Source: Rasiella rasia
GTDB lineage: Bacteria > Bacteroidota > Bacteroidia > Flavobacteriales > Flavobacteriaceae
Direction of reading: 5' to 3'
Assembly: GCF_011044175.1 (NCBI RefSeq)
Contig: NZ_CP049057.1
Span: forward strand, 511,501 to 575,500
Length of the DNA: 64,000 bases
The notes under the pieces: generated by a model
Told to the model about the DNA's origin: nothing
Seen by the model: only the letters and a program-made list of their open reading frames with translations
Databases searched by the model: none
Part shown: in pieces, positions 1-7,728 of the stretch
How positions within the stretch are numbered: the first letter of the stretch is position 1
How the letters are laid out: each line of letters begins with the position of its first letter
Translations under genes and position numbers: made by a program

Positions 1-1265
1 CCGATAGAACTTTGGTTTGGCGAATTGTACAAGATCATGTAAGACCTGATTTGCTCTTTTTAGCCACCGAATTTGGAATTTACACCACTGTAAATGGCGG
101 GAAACACTGGACAAAACTTACGGGTGGTGTTCCAACAATTTCGTTTAGAGATTTAGCTATTCAGCGTAGAGAAAATGATTTGGTAGGAGCTTCGTTTGGA
201 AGAGGTTTTTATATTTTAGACGACTATACTGCATTACGAACGATTTCCGAAGAAAGTTTACAAAAAGAAGCTGTCATTTATCCAATACGAGACGCTTGGT
301 GGTATATTCCGAGATCTCATTTAAGCTTTGATGCGGGCAAAGGAAGTCAGGGAGATAATCACTTTGTAGCACCAAACCCAGATTTTGGAGCCACTTTCAC
401 TTACTATGTACGAGACAGATACACCACAGAAAAACAAAAGAGGCAAGAAAAAGAAAAGAAAATGACGGACACTAATGTTCCGTTTAATGGCTGGGAATCG
501 CTTGAAGAAGAATTATTTGAAACTGCGCCTATGCTTACATTTTCGGTTACCGATAGTAAAGGTAATGTAGTGAGAAACTTAAGCACTCCGGCAAAAAAGG
601 GAATTCATAGAATTACTTGGGATTTAAGGTATGCCTCACCCTTTCCTGTAACACCCACCATGAAGTCTGAAGAATTGCCATCTGGTTTTTTAGCGCCAAC
701 TGGAACTTATGAAGTTACCATGTATCTAACCGAGAAAGGGACTACAAGAGCTATTTCTGAAGCAGTTCCATTTACAGTAAAACCATTACGTAAAGGCGCA
801 CTACCAGGAGCCTCACCTCAAAAAGTTTCCGAATTTCTCAATGAGTTTGCTGCCGTGAGAAAAACAGCTACCAATTTTAATACAGATTTAGAGAAACAAA
901 TAAATCGTACCAAAGCATTGCAGTTGGCTATGCAACAAAGTACGATGAAACCAGGTGCCCTAACTAATCAGTTAGCAAAAGCACTACAAGATTTACAACA
1001 ATTAAAATCTGAGGTTTCTGGAAATTTAGCCAAAAACGAAATCGGTGAAAAAGGACATCCACTTTTAGAAGATCGCATGTTTGCTATTTATAGAGGTATT
1101 GAAAAGTCTACATACGGACCAACAAAAACCCATGAAAAACAGCTTTCCATTATAAAAAATCAGCTAACCAATCATGTTGCGACCTTACAAACTACTACAG
1201 AACTTTTAGATGTTATAGAACAGCAATTAACAAAGGCCGGAGCTCCTCCTATACGATATGAATAG
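1..1265 (+). CDS. Sortilin/VPS10-like beta-propeller 'glycosyl hydrolase', C-terminal part (5' end outside window)
   Basis: The reading frame is open from the first complete codon at position 3, so this is the 3' part of a larger gene; the TTG at 12 is internal. The visible 417 residues start with the end of a beta-propeller: an Asp-box-like repeat (TEFGIYTTVNGGKHW) and the propeller-closing motif GRGFYILDD. A charged linker, a beta-rich domain and a helical C-terminal domain follow. The same order is seen in the complete 1029-residue protein at 21080-24169, so the two are paralogues and most of this gene is probably missing. Such proteins are exported in Flavobacteria; the enzymatic function is unproven despite the common name. 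No T9SS sorting domain is visible at this C-terminus. Confidence 0.85.
   Translation, partial: DRTLVWRIVQDHVRPDLLFLATEFGIYTTVNGGKHWTKLTGGVPTISFRDLAIQRRENDLVGASFGRGFYILDDYTALRTISEESLQKEAVIYPIRDAWWYIPRSHLSFDAGKGSQGDNHFVAPNPDFGATFTYYVRDRYTTEKQKRQEKEKKMTDTNVPFNGWESLEEELFETAPMLTFSVTDSKGNVVRNLSTPAKKGIHRITWDLRYASPFPVTPTMKSEELPSGFLAPTGTYEVTMYLTEKGTTRAISEAVPFTVKPLRKGALPGASPQKVSEFLNEFAAVRKTATNFNTDLEKQINRTKALQLAMQQSTMKPGALTNQLAKALQDLQQLKSEVSGNLAKNEIGEKGHPLLEDRMFAIYRGIEKSTYGPTKTHEKQLSIIKNQLTNHVATLQTTTELLDVIEQQLTKAGAPPIRYE
240..252 (+). repeat. Dispersed word TTTCCGAAG (example copy, extended form ACGATTTCCGAAG)
   Basis: Core copies of TTTCCGAAG on the plus strand are at 244-252, 3562-3570, 6895-6903, 9222-9230, 17072-17080, 38270-38278, 40432-40440, 51662-51670 and 60075-60083. 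Copies on the minus strand are at 2930-2938, 7578-7586, 9105-9113, 13623-13631, 35178-35186, 38855-38863, 50988-50996 and 53077-53085. Five copies carry the longer form ACGATTTCCGAAG (240-252, 6891-6903, 9105-9117 reverse, 38266-38278, 60071-60083). Genic copies fall in all reading frames and both orientations relative to the gene, and three copies are intergenic. Function unknown. Confidence 0.75.
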
Positions 1266-1416
1266 GTGAAAATTTCAAATATTGATGTTGTATTGTATAA
1301 AGGAGACATTCACATTTATTTGATTGAATTTTAGACGAAATATTTACAAATGAAGTTTTAACTATAATTTAAGCTAAAGTTGTATTAAACCCTATGGTAT
1401 TAGCGGGTTACGATTG

Positions 1417-1424
1417 TATTTTTG
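1417..1424 (+). promoter_or_regulatory. Bacteroidota -7 box TATTTTTG
   Basis: A perfect TAnnTTTG match lies 34 bases before the ATG at 1458. It overlaps the in-frame TTG at 1422, which argues for the downstream start. Confidence 0.6.
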
Positions 1425-1457
1425 AGCTGTAATACAAACAATAAAACAACACAAACT

Positions 1458-1673
1458 ATGAAAAGAAGTCAGAAAGCTGGATTAGCTGCACTAATAGGCG
1501 CAGGAATCGCTGGAGGATTGGCATATTGGAAATACAAAACCATGTCGCCAGAAGAGAAAGAACAACTAAAAAATCGTGTTAATAACGCTGGAAACAAATT
1601 AAAGAAAACGACAGCGGATATTGAAAGATCAATTAGTGATAAGTATGCTGAACTTAAAAACATGGCAAGCTAG
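1458..1673 (+). CDS. Small YtxH-like membrane-anchored protein
   Basis: This 71-residue protein has a basic N-terminus, one glycine/alanine-rich transmembrane segment (about residues 7-24) and a charged amphipathic helical tail. That arrangement resembles YtxH-domain stress/envelope proteins. I chose the ATG at 1458 because the longer frame would start at a TTG inside the -7 box at 1417-1424. It is monocistronic, with its own promoter and a strong terminator 20 bases after the stop codon. The precise role is unknown, and the YtxH assignment rests on architecture, not on a diagnostic motif. Confidence 0.7.
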   Translation: MKRSQKAGLAALIGAGIAGGLAYWKYKTMSPEEKEQLKNRVNNAGNKLKKTTADIERSISDKYAELKNMAS

Positions 1674-1693
1674 TACTTCTTAAAAGGATAAAG

Positions 1694-1718
1694 AAAAACC
1701 CGCAATTAGCGGGTTTTT
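1694..1718 (+). terminator. Intrinsic terminator
   Basis: CCCGC and GCGGG arms flanked by A5 and T5 runs around a 5-base loop form a symmetric hairpin that can serve both the upstream plus-strand gene and the convergent gene ending at 1735. Confidence 0.85.
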
Positions 1719-1734
1719 CTGTTTTATACAACTG

Positions 1735-2184
1735 TTAGTTTAGTATGGTTCCGTCTTCGGTAAACTCAATATCTAAATTTTTACCCTTCTGCTTAAATTC
1801 AACATCATAGAATATTCCTTTAGTAGCATGATCTACATGTTCTACTTCGGTAATTTCATATAAGAAGTATCGCTCTGAAATTATTTTCTTTATTGGGTCT
1901 GGGAGATTTTTTGTTTTAATACTGTTTTCCGTTTCAATCCAAGGGCCATTCGGACTAAAATCGGCACGGTATTTTTCTCCTTTCTTTTTAAAATGCGCCT
2001 CGTAGTTTCCATGAGCATCTATCTCCCACTTTGGGCTTTTTTCCTGAGGATACTTTTCCTCAAAGGCAGCTAGAACCACTTTTGGAACTTCTATATCTTT
2101 TTGCCCCTTCTTACCGTCTATATTCTGGCAACTTCCCGCTGTACTAACTAGTATCGCAATTAAAAAATAGAGTTGTTTTGTCAT
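1735..2184 (-). CDS. PepSY-like secreted protein
   Basis: 149 residues. An N-terminal signal peptide ends near SCQ, possibly a lipoprotein signal with Cys at about residue 19 (AGSC is a weak lipobox). Two successive units of about 60 residues follow, each with the pattern helix, W/E-x-D/E, then K-x-G-K/E-x-Y/L: KWEIDAHGNYEAHFKKKGEK and, later, YDVEFKQKGKNLDIEF. This is the pattern of the PepSY-like (DUF2874/BLIP-like) periplasmic proteins common in Bacteroidetes. A perfect -7 box lies upstream on the minus strand (2201-2208). Single-gene unit. Function unknown beyond an envelope location. Confidence 0.75.
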   Translation of the reverse strand: MTKQLYFLIAILVSTAGSCQNIDGKKGQKDIEVPKVVLAAFEEKYPQEKSPKWEIDAHGNYEAHFKKKGEKYRADFSPNGPWIETENSIKTKNLPDPIKKIISERYFLYEITEVEHVDHATKGIFYDVEFKQKGKNLDIEFTEDGTILN

Positions 2185-2200
2185 TGTATTTTATTTATTT

Positions 2201-2208
2201 CAAAAGTA
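2201..2208 (-). promoter_or_regulatory. -7 box TACTTTTG for the PepSY-like gene
   Basis: A perfect TAnnTTTG on the minus strand, 17 bases upstream of the ATG at 2184. No convincing -33 TTTG at 19-21 bases. Confidence 0.5.
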
Positions 2209-2298
2209 CAGATTACACAAAAACAAATATTCCAACAAAGTCTTAAAATATAGATGAAACCTTAATAAATTATTATATTCGTCCCTTAAATTTAGACC

Positions 2299-2913
2299 AT
2301 GCAAAAAAGAATCGTTCCCATTATCATTTTCGCATTATTAGCACTACAAGCTGTTGCACAAAAGCATTCCATTGAAATTGAAGAAGAAAAAACGAAAAAC
2401 CGAATTAATTTCTACGCGATTAATGAGAATCTAATTGATTTAGACGTGGTTGTAACCGTTACAGGTACTGGGTTTAAGCAACGTGGCGGTGCAGAGCGCC
2501 CAATACGAGTGCCAGCAACATCTCGTGTTAAGGTAAAGAGCGTTATAATTGAGCGAGGTAAGTATCCTATTTATGAATACACCGTGTCCACTAACGATAG
2601 CTTATCTAGACGCGTACTTCGTCCAGAATTCGAAAAAATTAAAATAGATCCTCCGGCACCTATCCTTTTGTATAGCACAAACAATTGCATGCGATGTGAT
2701 ACCCTAACCAAATCTCTTGCTGTAAGTCCGTATCGATTTAAAACGATGCATCTTCCTGAAAAACCTGAGGTTGCGAAAGTAATTAAGCGCGCCCTACCTT
2801 CTTTAGACACAATATCGGCTCCAATATTTAGCCTCGGTGGTGCTTTGTACACAGATATCCTAACGTACGACGAGCTCATAGAACGATTGTACGAAAAGAA
2901 GGACGAAGAGTAA
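2299..2913 (+). CDS. Secreted protein with glutaredoxin/thioredoxin-like C-terminal domain
   Basis: 204 residues. A signal peptide (about residues 1-20, ending VAQ) is followed by a beta-rich domain (about 25-115) and a C-terminal thioredoxin-fold-like region beginning PAPILLYSTNNCMRCDTL. The CxxC pair (CMRC) sits right after the first beta strand, as in glutaredoxins, and a cis-Pro-like APIF segment lies about 45 residues later. This suggests a periplasmic thiol-disulfide protein, but no partner is adjacent. A near-match -7 box (TATATTCG, 2274-2281) lies upstream. It could equally be a non-catalytic glutaredoxin-fold protein. Confidence 0.6.
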   Translation: MQKRIVPIIIFALLALQAVAQKHSIEIEEEKTKNRINFYAINENLIDLDVVVTVTGTGFKQRGGAERPIRVPATSRVKVKSVIIERGKYPIYEYTVSTNDSLSRRVLRPEFEKIKIDPPAPILLYSTNNCMRCDTLTKSLAVSPYRFKTMHLPEKPEVAKVIKRALPSLDTISAPIFSLGGALYTDILTYDELIERLYEKKDEE

Positions 2914-3194
2914 AATACTTTAATGTTTTCTTCGGAAATATCTGAATTTTGTTATTTTTTTTACTTCTGAATATCAAATAGTTATACCTTGTTTGGTGTA
3001 ATGAAAAGAATTTTGGCACGCTCATTGGATTTACCCTATCATAGTAACCCATAAATTCTTTCATTATGATAGTCTTGAAAATTAAAATCCCAGTGAATTT
3101 GAAATTTTGGAATGAAAAATTAGTTGAATACGCAAAAGCAAGTAGTTATGCCATTCATAGATAATCATCATTCTTACCCCAGAAATTTCAATTG

Positions 3195-3227
3195 AAAATC
3201 CCTTACACTTTATATGTTAGGGATTTT
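3195..3227 (+). terminator. Intrinsic terminator
   Basis: Left arm AAAATCCCTTACA and right arm TGTTAGGGATTTT pair with one mismatch around a 7-base loop, followed by a T run. Confidence 0.85.
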
Positions 3228-3258
3228 TTCATTTTAATAAAGCGCAGGGTATTATTGG

Positions 3259-3266
3259 TATCTTTA
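3259..3266 (+). promoter_or_regulatory. -7 box TATCTTTA before rlmF
   Basis: A 7/8 match to TAnnTTTG, 26 bases before the TTG start of rlmF and downstream of the terminator. Confidence 0.4.
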
Positions 3267-3291
3267 CGGAAACTTTAACTCTTGAAAGCCC

Positions 3292-4158
3292 TTGCATCCT
3301 AACAATATTCATAACGCCTCCTACCCTTTTACAGCATTAACTGAAGTTCATGCACCATTAAATGAATATGTTCATGTAAATACGTATGGTATAGAGACTA
3401 TAAATTTTGCAGATCCTGAGGCAGTGCTTCACCTTAATAAAGCCCTTTTAAAACACTATTACAAACTAGCAGATTGGAACATCCCGGAAGGCTACCTCTG
3501 CCCTCCCATTCCGTCGAGAGCAGATTATTTACATTACTTAAACGATTTGCTTAAAAGAACATTTCCGAAGCAAAAAACACGACACATCTTAGACATAGGT
3601 ACTGGAGCTAATTGCATATATCCGCTACTAGCTTACGCGCTATTTAACTGGACAGCTGTAGGGTGTGATATTGATCCCGTAGCAGTTCAAGCTGCCAAAG
3701 CAAATGTTGCTGCGACTAAAGAGTTTGCTACAGCATTAGAAATTAGACATCAAATAAACAACGCCAACATATTTGAAGGCATCATATTACCAGAAGAATT
3801 TTATCACGCAACAGTTTGCAACCCACCTTTTTACGGATCTGCAGAAGAGGCTAACAAGGTTGCGCTTAGAAAAATGAAACAACTACACCCAGAAAAGTCC
3901 ATTTTAGAACTAGAACGAAATTTTAAAGGCAAGCCAAATGAGCTTTGGTGTAACGGCGGGGAAGCACTTTTCATTAAACGAATGATTAAACAAAGTGTTG
4001 GCTTTAAACAACAGGTTGGCTGGTTTACAACACTTGTTTCAAAGAGTGATAACTTGCCTAAGTTGTATAAGCTTATACAAAAACTGGGGGCGCAGCATGA
4101 AACCCTTCAAATGAAACACGGGTCAAAAATTACACGTGTATTAGCTTGGCGCTTTTAA
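3292..4158 (+). CDS. rlmF: 23S rRNA (adenine(1618)-N(6))-methyltransferase RlmF
   Basis: Transfers a methyl group from SAM to N6 of A1618 in 23S rRNA. The 288 residues begin MHPNNIHN, the conserved family N-terminus, which fixes the TTG at 3292 as the start codon. Further signatures are GYLCPPIPSRADYLHYL (about 70-86), the SAM-binding DIGTGANCIYPLLA (about 102-115), the acidic end of strand 2 (GCDIDP) and the N6-adenine catalytic motif NPPF (about 177-180). Full family length, single gene, cytoplasmic. Convergent with the next gene, with only 15 bases between stops and no clear terminator. Confidence 0.95.
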   Translation: MHPNNIHNASYPFTALTEVHAPLNEYVHVNTYGIETINFADPEAVLHLNKALLKHYYKLADWNIPEGYLCPPIPSRADYLHYLNDLLKRTFPKQKTRHILDIGTGANCIYPLLAYALFNWTAVGCDIDPVAVQAAKANVAATKEFATALEIRHQINNANIFEGIILPEEFYHATVCNPPFYGSAEEANKVALRKMKQLHPEKSILELERNFKGKPNELWCNGGEALFIKRMIKQSVGFKQQVGWFTTLVSKSDNLPKLYKLIQKLGAQHETLQMKHGSKITRVLAWRF

Positions 4159-4173
4159 ATGAAATGACTTCAA

Positions 4174-5859
4174 TTATTGTACTACTACCTTTTTTGTAGC
4201 TTGAAAACCATTAGTGTTTACAGTTACAAAATATAGCCCTGATGCTACTTTGGTGCCTTGACTAGATACGCTGTTCCAATCTATTTGTTGTGTTCCTTCA
4301 AGAACCTCGTTGCGCAATACAGCTACTTCTCTCCCAAGCATATCATACACCCCCACCTTAGTATCTCCAGCAGCTAAAAATGAAATAGTAGCATTTGTAG
4401 TGATAGGATTTGGACTTACTGTAAAGGAGGATTTAAATAAAGCTTCATCATCTAGTCCTAGAGTACCGTCTGGAGAGACACGGGTGTAGTATACATCTTC
4501 CCCGCCTGTAAATGTAGCGCACCATGCAATATGAGCATACTCATTGTCGCTCTTCATATCGAAATAATCACCCATTTTTTGCTGTACAGGATAGCCTATC
4601 TTAGGATCAAATGGTTCAGAAATTGGGGTGTTTTCAGACCAAGTATCTCCTTGATCTTCAGAAAACGAATAATACAATACAGAATCGAATCCGCCATCGG
4701 CATCTCGCGTATCAAGCCAAACCGCATCTATACGTCCGTTGGGTGCTACTGCCATAGTGCCAAACCATTGGTATGCCTCGTCTCCAGGATCTGTATTAAT
4801 TCTTATGGGCGGAGAAAAGGTTGCACCTCCATCTGTACTTTTTGTAAACATAACATCGGCAGGATCGTTACTTGAAGCTCTTTCTACAGAAGCCAAAACA
4901 TATACGTTATCACGTCCGGGGCCTGCACTAATGTCTACATCAATCCATGCCTGACCTTTTAGCCCTTGCGGGTTTATAGCATCTTGCACCCCAAGGCTAC
5001 CGTCGAGGTCTATTAATACAGGGGGCTCAAAAGTAACAGGGCTTCCGGCATCATTCGCATCTGTAGATTTAATTACAAACAAATCTCCGTTAAAAGCAGA
5101 TGTTGTTCCCACTAAATATAGATTTGCGTCTGCATCTACTGCAAGCGTTCCCCAAAACGGATTTCCGGGTACATTTTCACAGGTTTCAAAACTCATGGCA
5201 TCGTCTGTAGATCGAGTAAAAGCCCCTGGACACGTTGAGAATGACTGGTTCCAATACGAATAGTTATGCCCAGAACTTGGGCCGCCTGTACGATCTATAC
5301 GCATCCATTGTTTATCTCCTCCGTTAGCAGGCACAGGTGGCTCCCACACTACCCCACCATCACGAATTGCGAAAACGTCACACTCAAAATTACCTTGTAG
5401 ACTGTTGTAATAAAAATTACCCGCATTGTCAAAATCTAACACAGGATCTGATCTAAAGAGTCCTGGATCTAACACTCCAGGGAATATCCAATCATAACCG
5501 CCATTGGTAGAAAATCCGTAGCCTGCTTGTCTAAAATCACTGCTAATATCATCAAATTGTCTCCAGCCAACTACCATTCTATTAGGATTCGTAGGATCTA
5601 CTGCTAAAGAAGGTTCATTAGCTGCATCTCCCACAATGTTATTTCCTAAGTCATCTACATTCACTTGTTTGGTAAAAAAATTAGGTGCTATAAACTCGTA
5701 CGCTGGCGAGGTATCCATACTTTCTCTATCCACAAATTCATAAGGCATGTTAATCACTTCTTGCGGAAGTTGCTTTTTAGAATTTCCATTAGACTTCTGA
5801 GCAAGAGTGTTGTAATGTAAACAACAGAGAACAATAGTTAGGGGTAGAAAATGTTTCAT
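4174..5859 (-). CDS. Secreted BNR/sialidase-like beta-propeller protein with T9SS sorting domain
   Basis: 561 residues. A signal peptide (about 1-20) is followed by a propeller of repeated Asp-box-like units such as FSTNGGYDW, RSTDDAMSF, KSTDGGATF and FSEDQGDTW. The C-terminal 80 residues form a type A T9SS sorting domain: VSPNPI start, GVYDMLGREV core, SGLYFVTV and final KKVVVQ. The protein is therefore predicted to be secreted through the type IX system and retained on or released from the cell surface. Asp boxes are structural; I do not see a complete set of sialidase Arg-triad residues, so the substrate is unknown. Single gene. Confidence 0.85.
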   Translation of the reverse strand: MKHFLPLTIVLCCLHYNTLAQKSNGNSKKQLPQEVINMPYEFVDRESMDTSPAYEFIAPNFFTKQVNVDDLGNNIVGDAANEPSLAVDPTNPNRMVVGWRQFDDISSDFRQAGYGFSTNGGYDWIFPGVLDPGLFRSDPVLDFDNAGNFYYNSLQGNFECDVFAIRDGGVVWEPPVPANGGDKQWMRIDRTGGPSSGHNYSYWNQSFSTCPGAFTRSTDDAMSFETCENVPGNPFWGTLAVDADANLYLVGTTSAFNGDLFVIKSTDANDAGSPVTFEPPVLIDLDGSLGVQDAINPQGLKGQAWIDVDISAGPGRDNVYVLASVERASSNDPADVMFTKSTDGGATFSPPIRINTDPGDEAYQWFGTMAVAPNGRIDAVWLDTRDADGGFDSVLYYSFSEDQGDTWSENTPISEPFDPKIGYPVQQKMGDYFDMKSDNEYAHIAWCATFTGGEDVYYTRVSPDGTLGLDDEALFKSSFTVSPNPITTNATISFLAAGDTKVGVYDMLGREVAVLRNEVLEGTQQIDWNSVSSQGTKVASGLYFVTVNTNGFQATKKVVVQ

Positions 5860-5950
5860 GGCTATAATTTTTTATGTTTTCAATTTACAACAATATGAGT
5901 AATTCAAGCATGGTCATTTATAAATTGCGAGCTATAGTTTGTAGCAAATC

Positions 5951-5969
5951 AAGCAGTTCTGAACTACTT
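5951..5969. promoter_or_regulatory. 19-bp near-perfect palindrome, possible operator
   Basis: AAGCAGTTC-T-GAACTACTT has 9-bp arms with one mismatch. It lies between the divergent BNR gene (start 5859) and the ExbD-like gene (start 6029). No T run follows, so it is not an obvious terminator. Confidence 0.35.
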
Positions 5970-6028
5970 AATGCAAGAATGTGGCACTTTTCTTGAAGTT
6001 CTTTAAGCTCATCTAAAACCTTCAACGT

Positions 6029-6586
6029 ATGAAATCTTCAAGAACCATGGCTACCATTAATGCAGGAAGTATGGCAGATATAGCCTTTTTATTACTGCTT
6101 TTCTTTTTAGTGTCTACTACAATTTCTCAAGAAAAAGGCATTGTTAGAAAGCTACCCGAACGCTGCTTAACTGATGATTGTACGGCACATGTTGCTGAAA
6201 GAAACATCTTGCGTATTACCTTAAATGAAGAAGGCACACTCATGGTACAGAACGAGATTTTACCTATAAGCCAGCTCAAAAATGTAGTGCAACTGTTTAT
6301 TGATAATAACGGCAGTAATTCCTGCTTATACTGCACGGGAGCCAAAGACGTAGCTTCGTCAGACCATCCTTCTAAAGCGGTTATTTCAATAAGCACACAC
6401 AGATTAGCGCCTTATAAAAGCTATATCGCTATACAAGATGAATTAACTTTAGCGTATAAAGAACTACGTACTCGTTATGCGGAAACTACCTTTAATAAAG
6501 CAATTACTACTTTAACTACACTCGAGGAAAAAGAAACGCAAAAGGCATATCCGTTTACAGTTTCTGAAATTACCTTAAAAAAATAA
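6029..6586 (+). CDS. ExbD/TolR-family energy-transduction protein, orphan
   Basis: 185 residues. The N-terminus is the ExbD signature: a short cytosolic lead, then GSMADIAFLLLLFFLVSTTI as the single transmembrane helix with the proton-path Asp (about residue 17). A periplasmic domain follows. Family knowledge: ExbD works with ExbB (and TonB) to drive outer-membrane transport from the proton gradient. Here no exbB or tonB gene is adjacent, so it must use a partner encoded elsewhere or act alone. The periplasmic part has four cysteines (CLTDDC near 46-51; CLYC near 99-102), unusual for the family and possibly disulfide-bonded. Confidence 0.85.
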   Translation: MKSSRTMATINAGSMADIAFLLLLFFLVSTTISQEKGIVRKLPERCLTDDCTAHVAERNILRITLNEEGTLMVQNEILPISQLKNVVQLFIDNNGSNSCLYCTGAKDVASSDHPSKAVISISTHRLAPYKSYIAIQDELTLAYKELRTRYAETTFNKAITTLTTLEEKETQKAYPFTVSEITLKK

Positions 6587-6589
6587 TCG

Positions 6590-6847
6590 CTATTTCTTGT
6601 CTTCCTTCTTAGCTTGTTTTGGAGGCATGGGACCACGCAGATGTACGATAAGTCCGTTTAAGAAATTTCGAAGAAATTGATCGCCGCATTCCATGAATTT
6701 CGGGTGGTCTGGATTTCTATATATAGCATTTATCTCACTTTTTGTAACGTTAAAATCAACCAGCTTACAAATTGCTACAATTTCATCATCGCGTAACTTG
6801 TGTGCGACCCGCAATTTTTTCATGATATCGTTATTGGTAAGTGCCAT
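6590..6847 (-). CDS. DUF1456 (YehS-like) protein, single-repeat form
   Basis: 85 residues. It shows the DUF1456 pattern NNDIMKKLRVAHKLRDDEIVAI, then FxVTKSEINAIYRNPDHPKF and a C-terminal hydrophobic helix (FLRNFLNGLIVHLRG). E. coli YehS-type members are about 150 residues with two copies of this unit; here only one is present, followed by a basic tail (PPKQAKKEDKK). Whether this is a lineage-specific short form or a truncation cannot be told from the window, but the tail ends cleanly and a perfect -7 box precedes it. Cytoplasmic; function unknown. Confidence 0.8.
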   Translation of the reverse strand: MALTNNDIMKKLRVAHKLRDDEIVAICKLVDFNVTKSEINAIYRNPDHPKFMECGDQFLRNFLNGLIVHLRGPMPPKQAKKEDKK

Positions 6848-6862
6848 TGTTTAAATTTTCAG

Positions 6863-6870
6863 CAAAAATA
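6863..6870 (-). promoter_or_regulatory. -7 box TATTTTTG for the DUF1456 gene
   Basis: A perfect TAnnTTTG on the minus strand, 16 bases upstream of the ATG at 6847. Confidence 0.5.
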
Positions 6871-6909
6871 CTTGAAAATTAAATAGGGTGACGATTTCCG
6901 AAGAATTAT

Positions 6910-6917
6910 TAGGTTTG
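6910..6917 (+). promoter_or_regulatory. -7 box TAGGTTTG for the pseudouridine synthase gene
   Basis: A perfect TAnnTTTG only 10 bases before the ATG at 6927. With initiation about 7 bases downstream, the transcript would be nearly leaderless. A TTTCCGAAG word lies just upstream (6895-6903). Confidence 0.5.
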
Positions 6918-6926
6918 TAAACTTTT

Positions 6927-7508
6927 ATGACCAAAACCACGCAACATAACTATTTTAAACTGTTTAAACCATATAAGTATGTAAGCCAGTTTATTACGAA
7001 TGACTCTAAAGCAAAGCGCAAACGGTTTTTAGGCAGCTTATATCCATTTCCTGAAGGTACTATGGCTGTTGGAAGGTTAGATGAAACCAGTGAAGGGCTG
7101 CTGCTATTAACCACCGATGGCGCTTTTAGCAATCGAATTAACAGCGCGGGCATTGAGAAGGAATACTACGCACAAGTAGATGGAATAGCCACAGATGCAG
7201 CAATACAACAACTAGAACAAGGTGTTGAAATAAGCATTCATGGTAAGCCCTATACAACAAAGCCCTGCATTGTGCATCGAATAGATGAGCCCCAGCTTCC
7301 AGAACGCGGACAAAAAATTAGAGATGCCAGACACGGACCAACAACTTGGCTTAGTATTACGGTTACTGAAGGAAAATTTAGACAGGTTCGAAAAATGACC
7401 GCAGTTGTTGGTTTTCCTACGCTTCGTCTAGTACGTTTTCGCATTGGCAAAGAAACCATAGAAAACATGAAAGCGGGTCAGGCACTTCGTATTACTACTA
7501 ATGTATAA
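6927..7508 (+). CDS. rRNA pseudouridine synthase, RsuA/RluE family
   Basis: 193 residues, without an N-terminal S4 domain, as in RluE. The catalytic motif GRLDETSEGLLLLTTDG (about 48-64) contains the conserved Asp. EKEYYAQVDG follows at about 72, and the family C-terminal signature EGKFRQVRKMTAVVGFPTLRL at about 149-169. The enzyme isomerises uridine to pseudouridine in rRNA; E. coli RluE acts on 23S U2457, but the exact site here is inferred. It is cytoplasmic and transcribed alone. The expected position of the ATG directly after the promoter suggests a leaderless or very short leader mRNA. Confidence 0.9.
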   Translation: MTKTTQHNYFKLFKPYKYVSQFITNDSKAKRKRFLGSLYPFPEGTMAVGRLDETSEGLLLLTTDGAFSNRINSAGIEKEYYAQVDGIATDAAIQQLEQGVEISIHGKPYTTKPCIVHRIDEPQLPERGQKIRDARHGPTTWLSITVTEGKFRQVRKMTAVVGFPTLRLVRFRIGKETIENMKAGQALRITTNV

Positions 7509-7524
7509 TTGTTTTGCAACAGAA

Positions 7525-7728
7525 CTATCTATCTTCTTCCGTAAGAGAAAAGAAAGTGTTTATGGGTTTCTCAAATACTTCGGAAAGCTTTAAGGCTAAT
7601 ACTGTAGAAGGCACATACCTATTGGCTTCAATAGAATTGATAGTCTGTCTAGAGACTCCTATGCGCTCTGCTAGTTCTCCTTGTGTAAGGTTTAAAATGG
7701 CTCGTTCTACTTTTAAAGAATTCTTCAT
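7525..7728 (-). CDS. Small XRE-family transcriptional regulator
   Basis: 67 residues, essentially one helix-turn-helix domain: KVERAILNLTQGELAERIGV (helices 1-2) and SRQTINSIEANRYVPS (recognition helix and turn), ending in the FEKPINTFFSL tail of this compact regulator type. The start is the ATG at 7728, which shares its A with the stop codon of the upstream membrane-protein gene (TAATG), so translation is coupled. A regulator of this size downstream of a membrane protein usually autoregulates its operon. The matching candidate operator is at 8194-8248. Confidence 0.9.
   Translation of the reverse strand: MKNSLKVERAILNLTQGELAERIGVSRQTINSIEANRYVPSTVLALKLSEVFEKPINTFFSLTEEDR

Larger units (their letters stand above)
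2914..3291. other. Long intergenic region with hairpins, possible small RNA or 32-residue ORF
   Basis: 378 bases without a recognised gene. It contains one TTTCCGAAG word (2930-2938, reverse), an inverted repeat CTATCAT/ATGATAG (3036-3042 and 3066-3072), an unsupported 32-codon ORF (3066-3164, plus strand) and a strong terminator at 3195-3227. The terminator lies nearly 300 bases past the previous stop, so either the upstream gene has a long 3' UTR or a short independent transcript ends here. Confidence 0.4.

Noticed and set aside
4174-5859. BNR protein as a true sialidase
   Set aside because: Asp boxes are structural and shared with many propellers; the catalytic Arg triad could not be identified.
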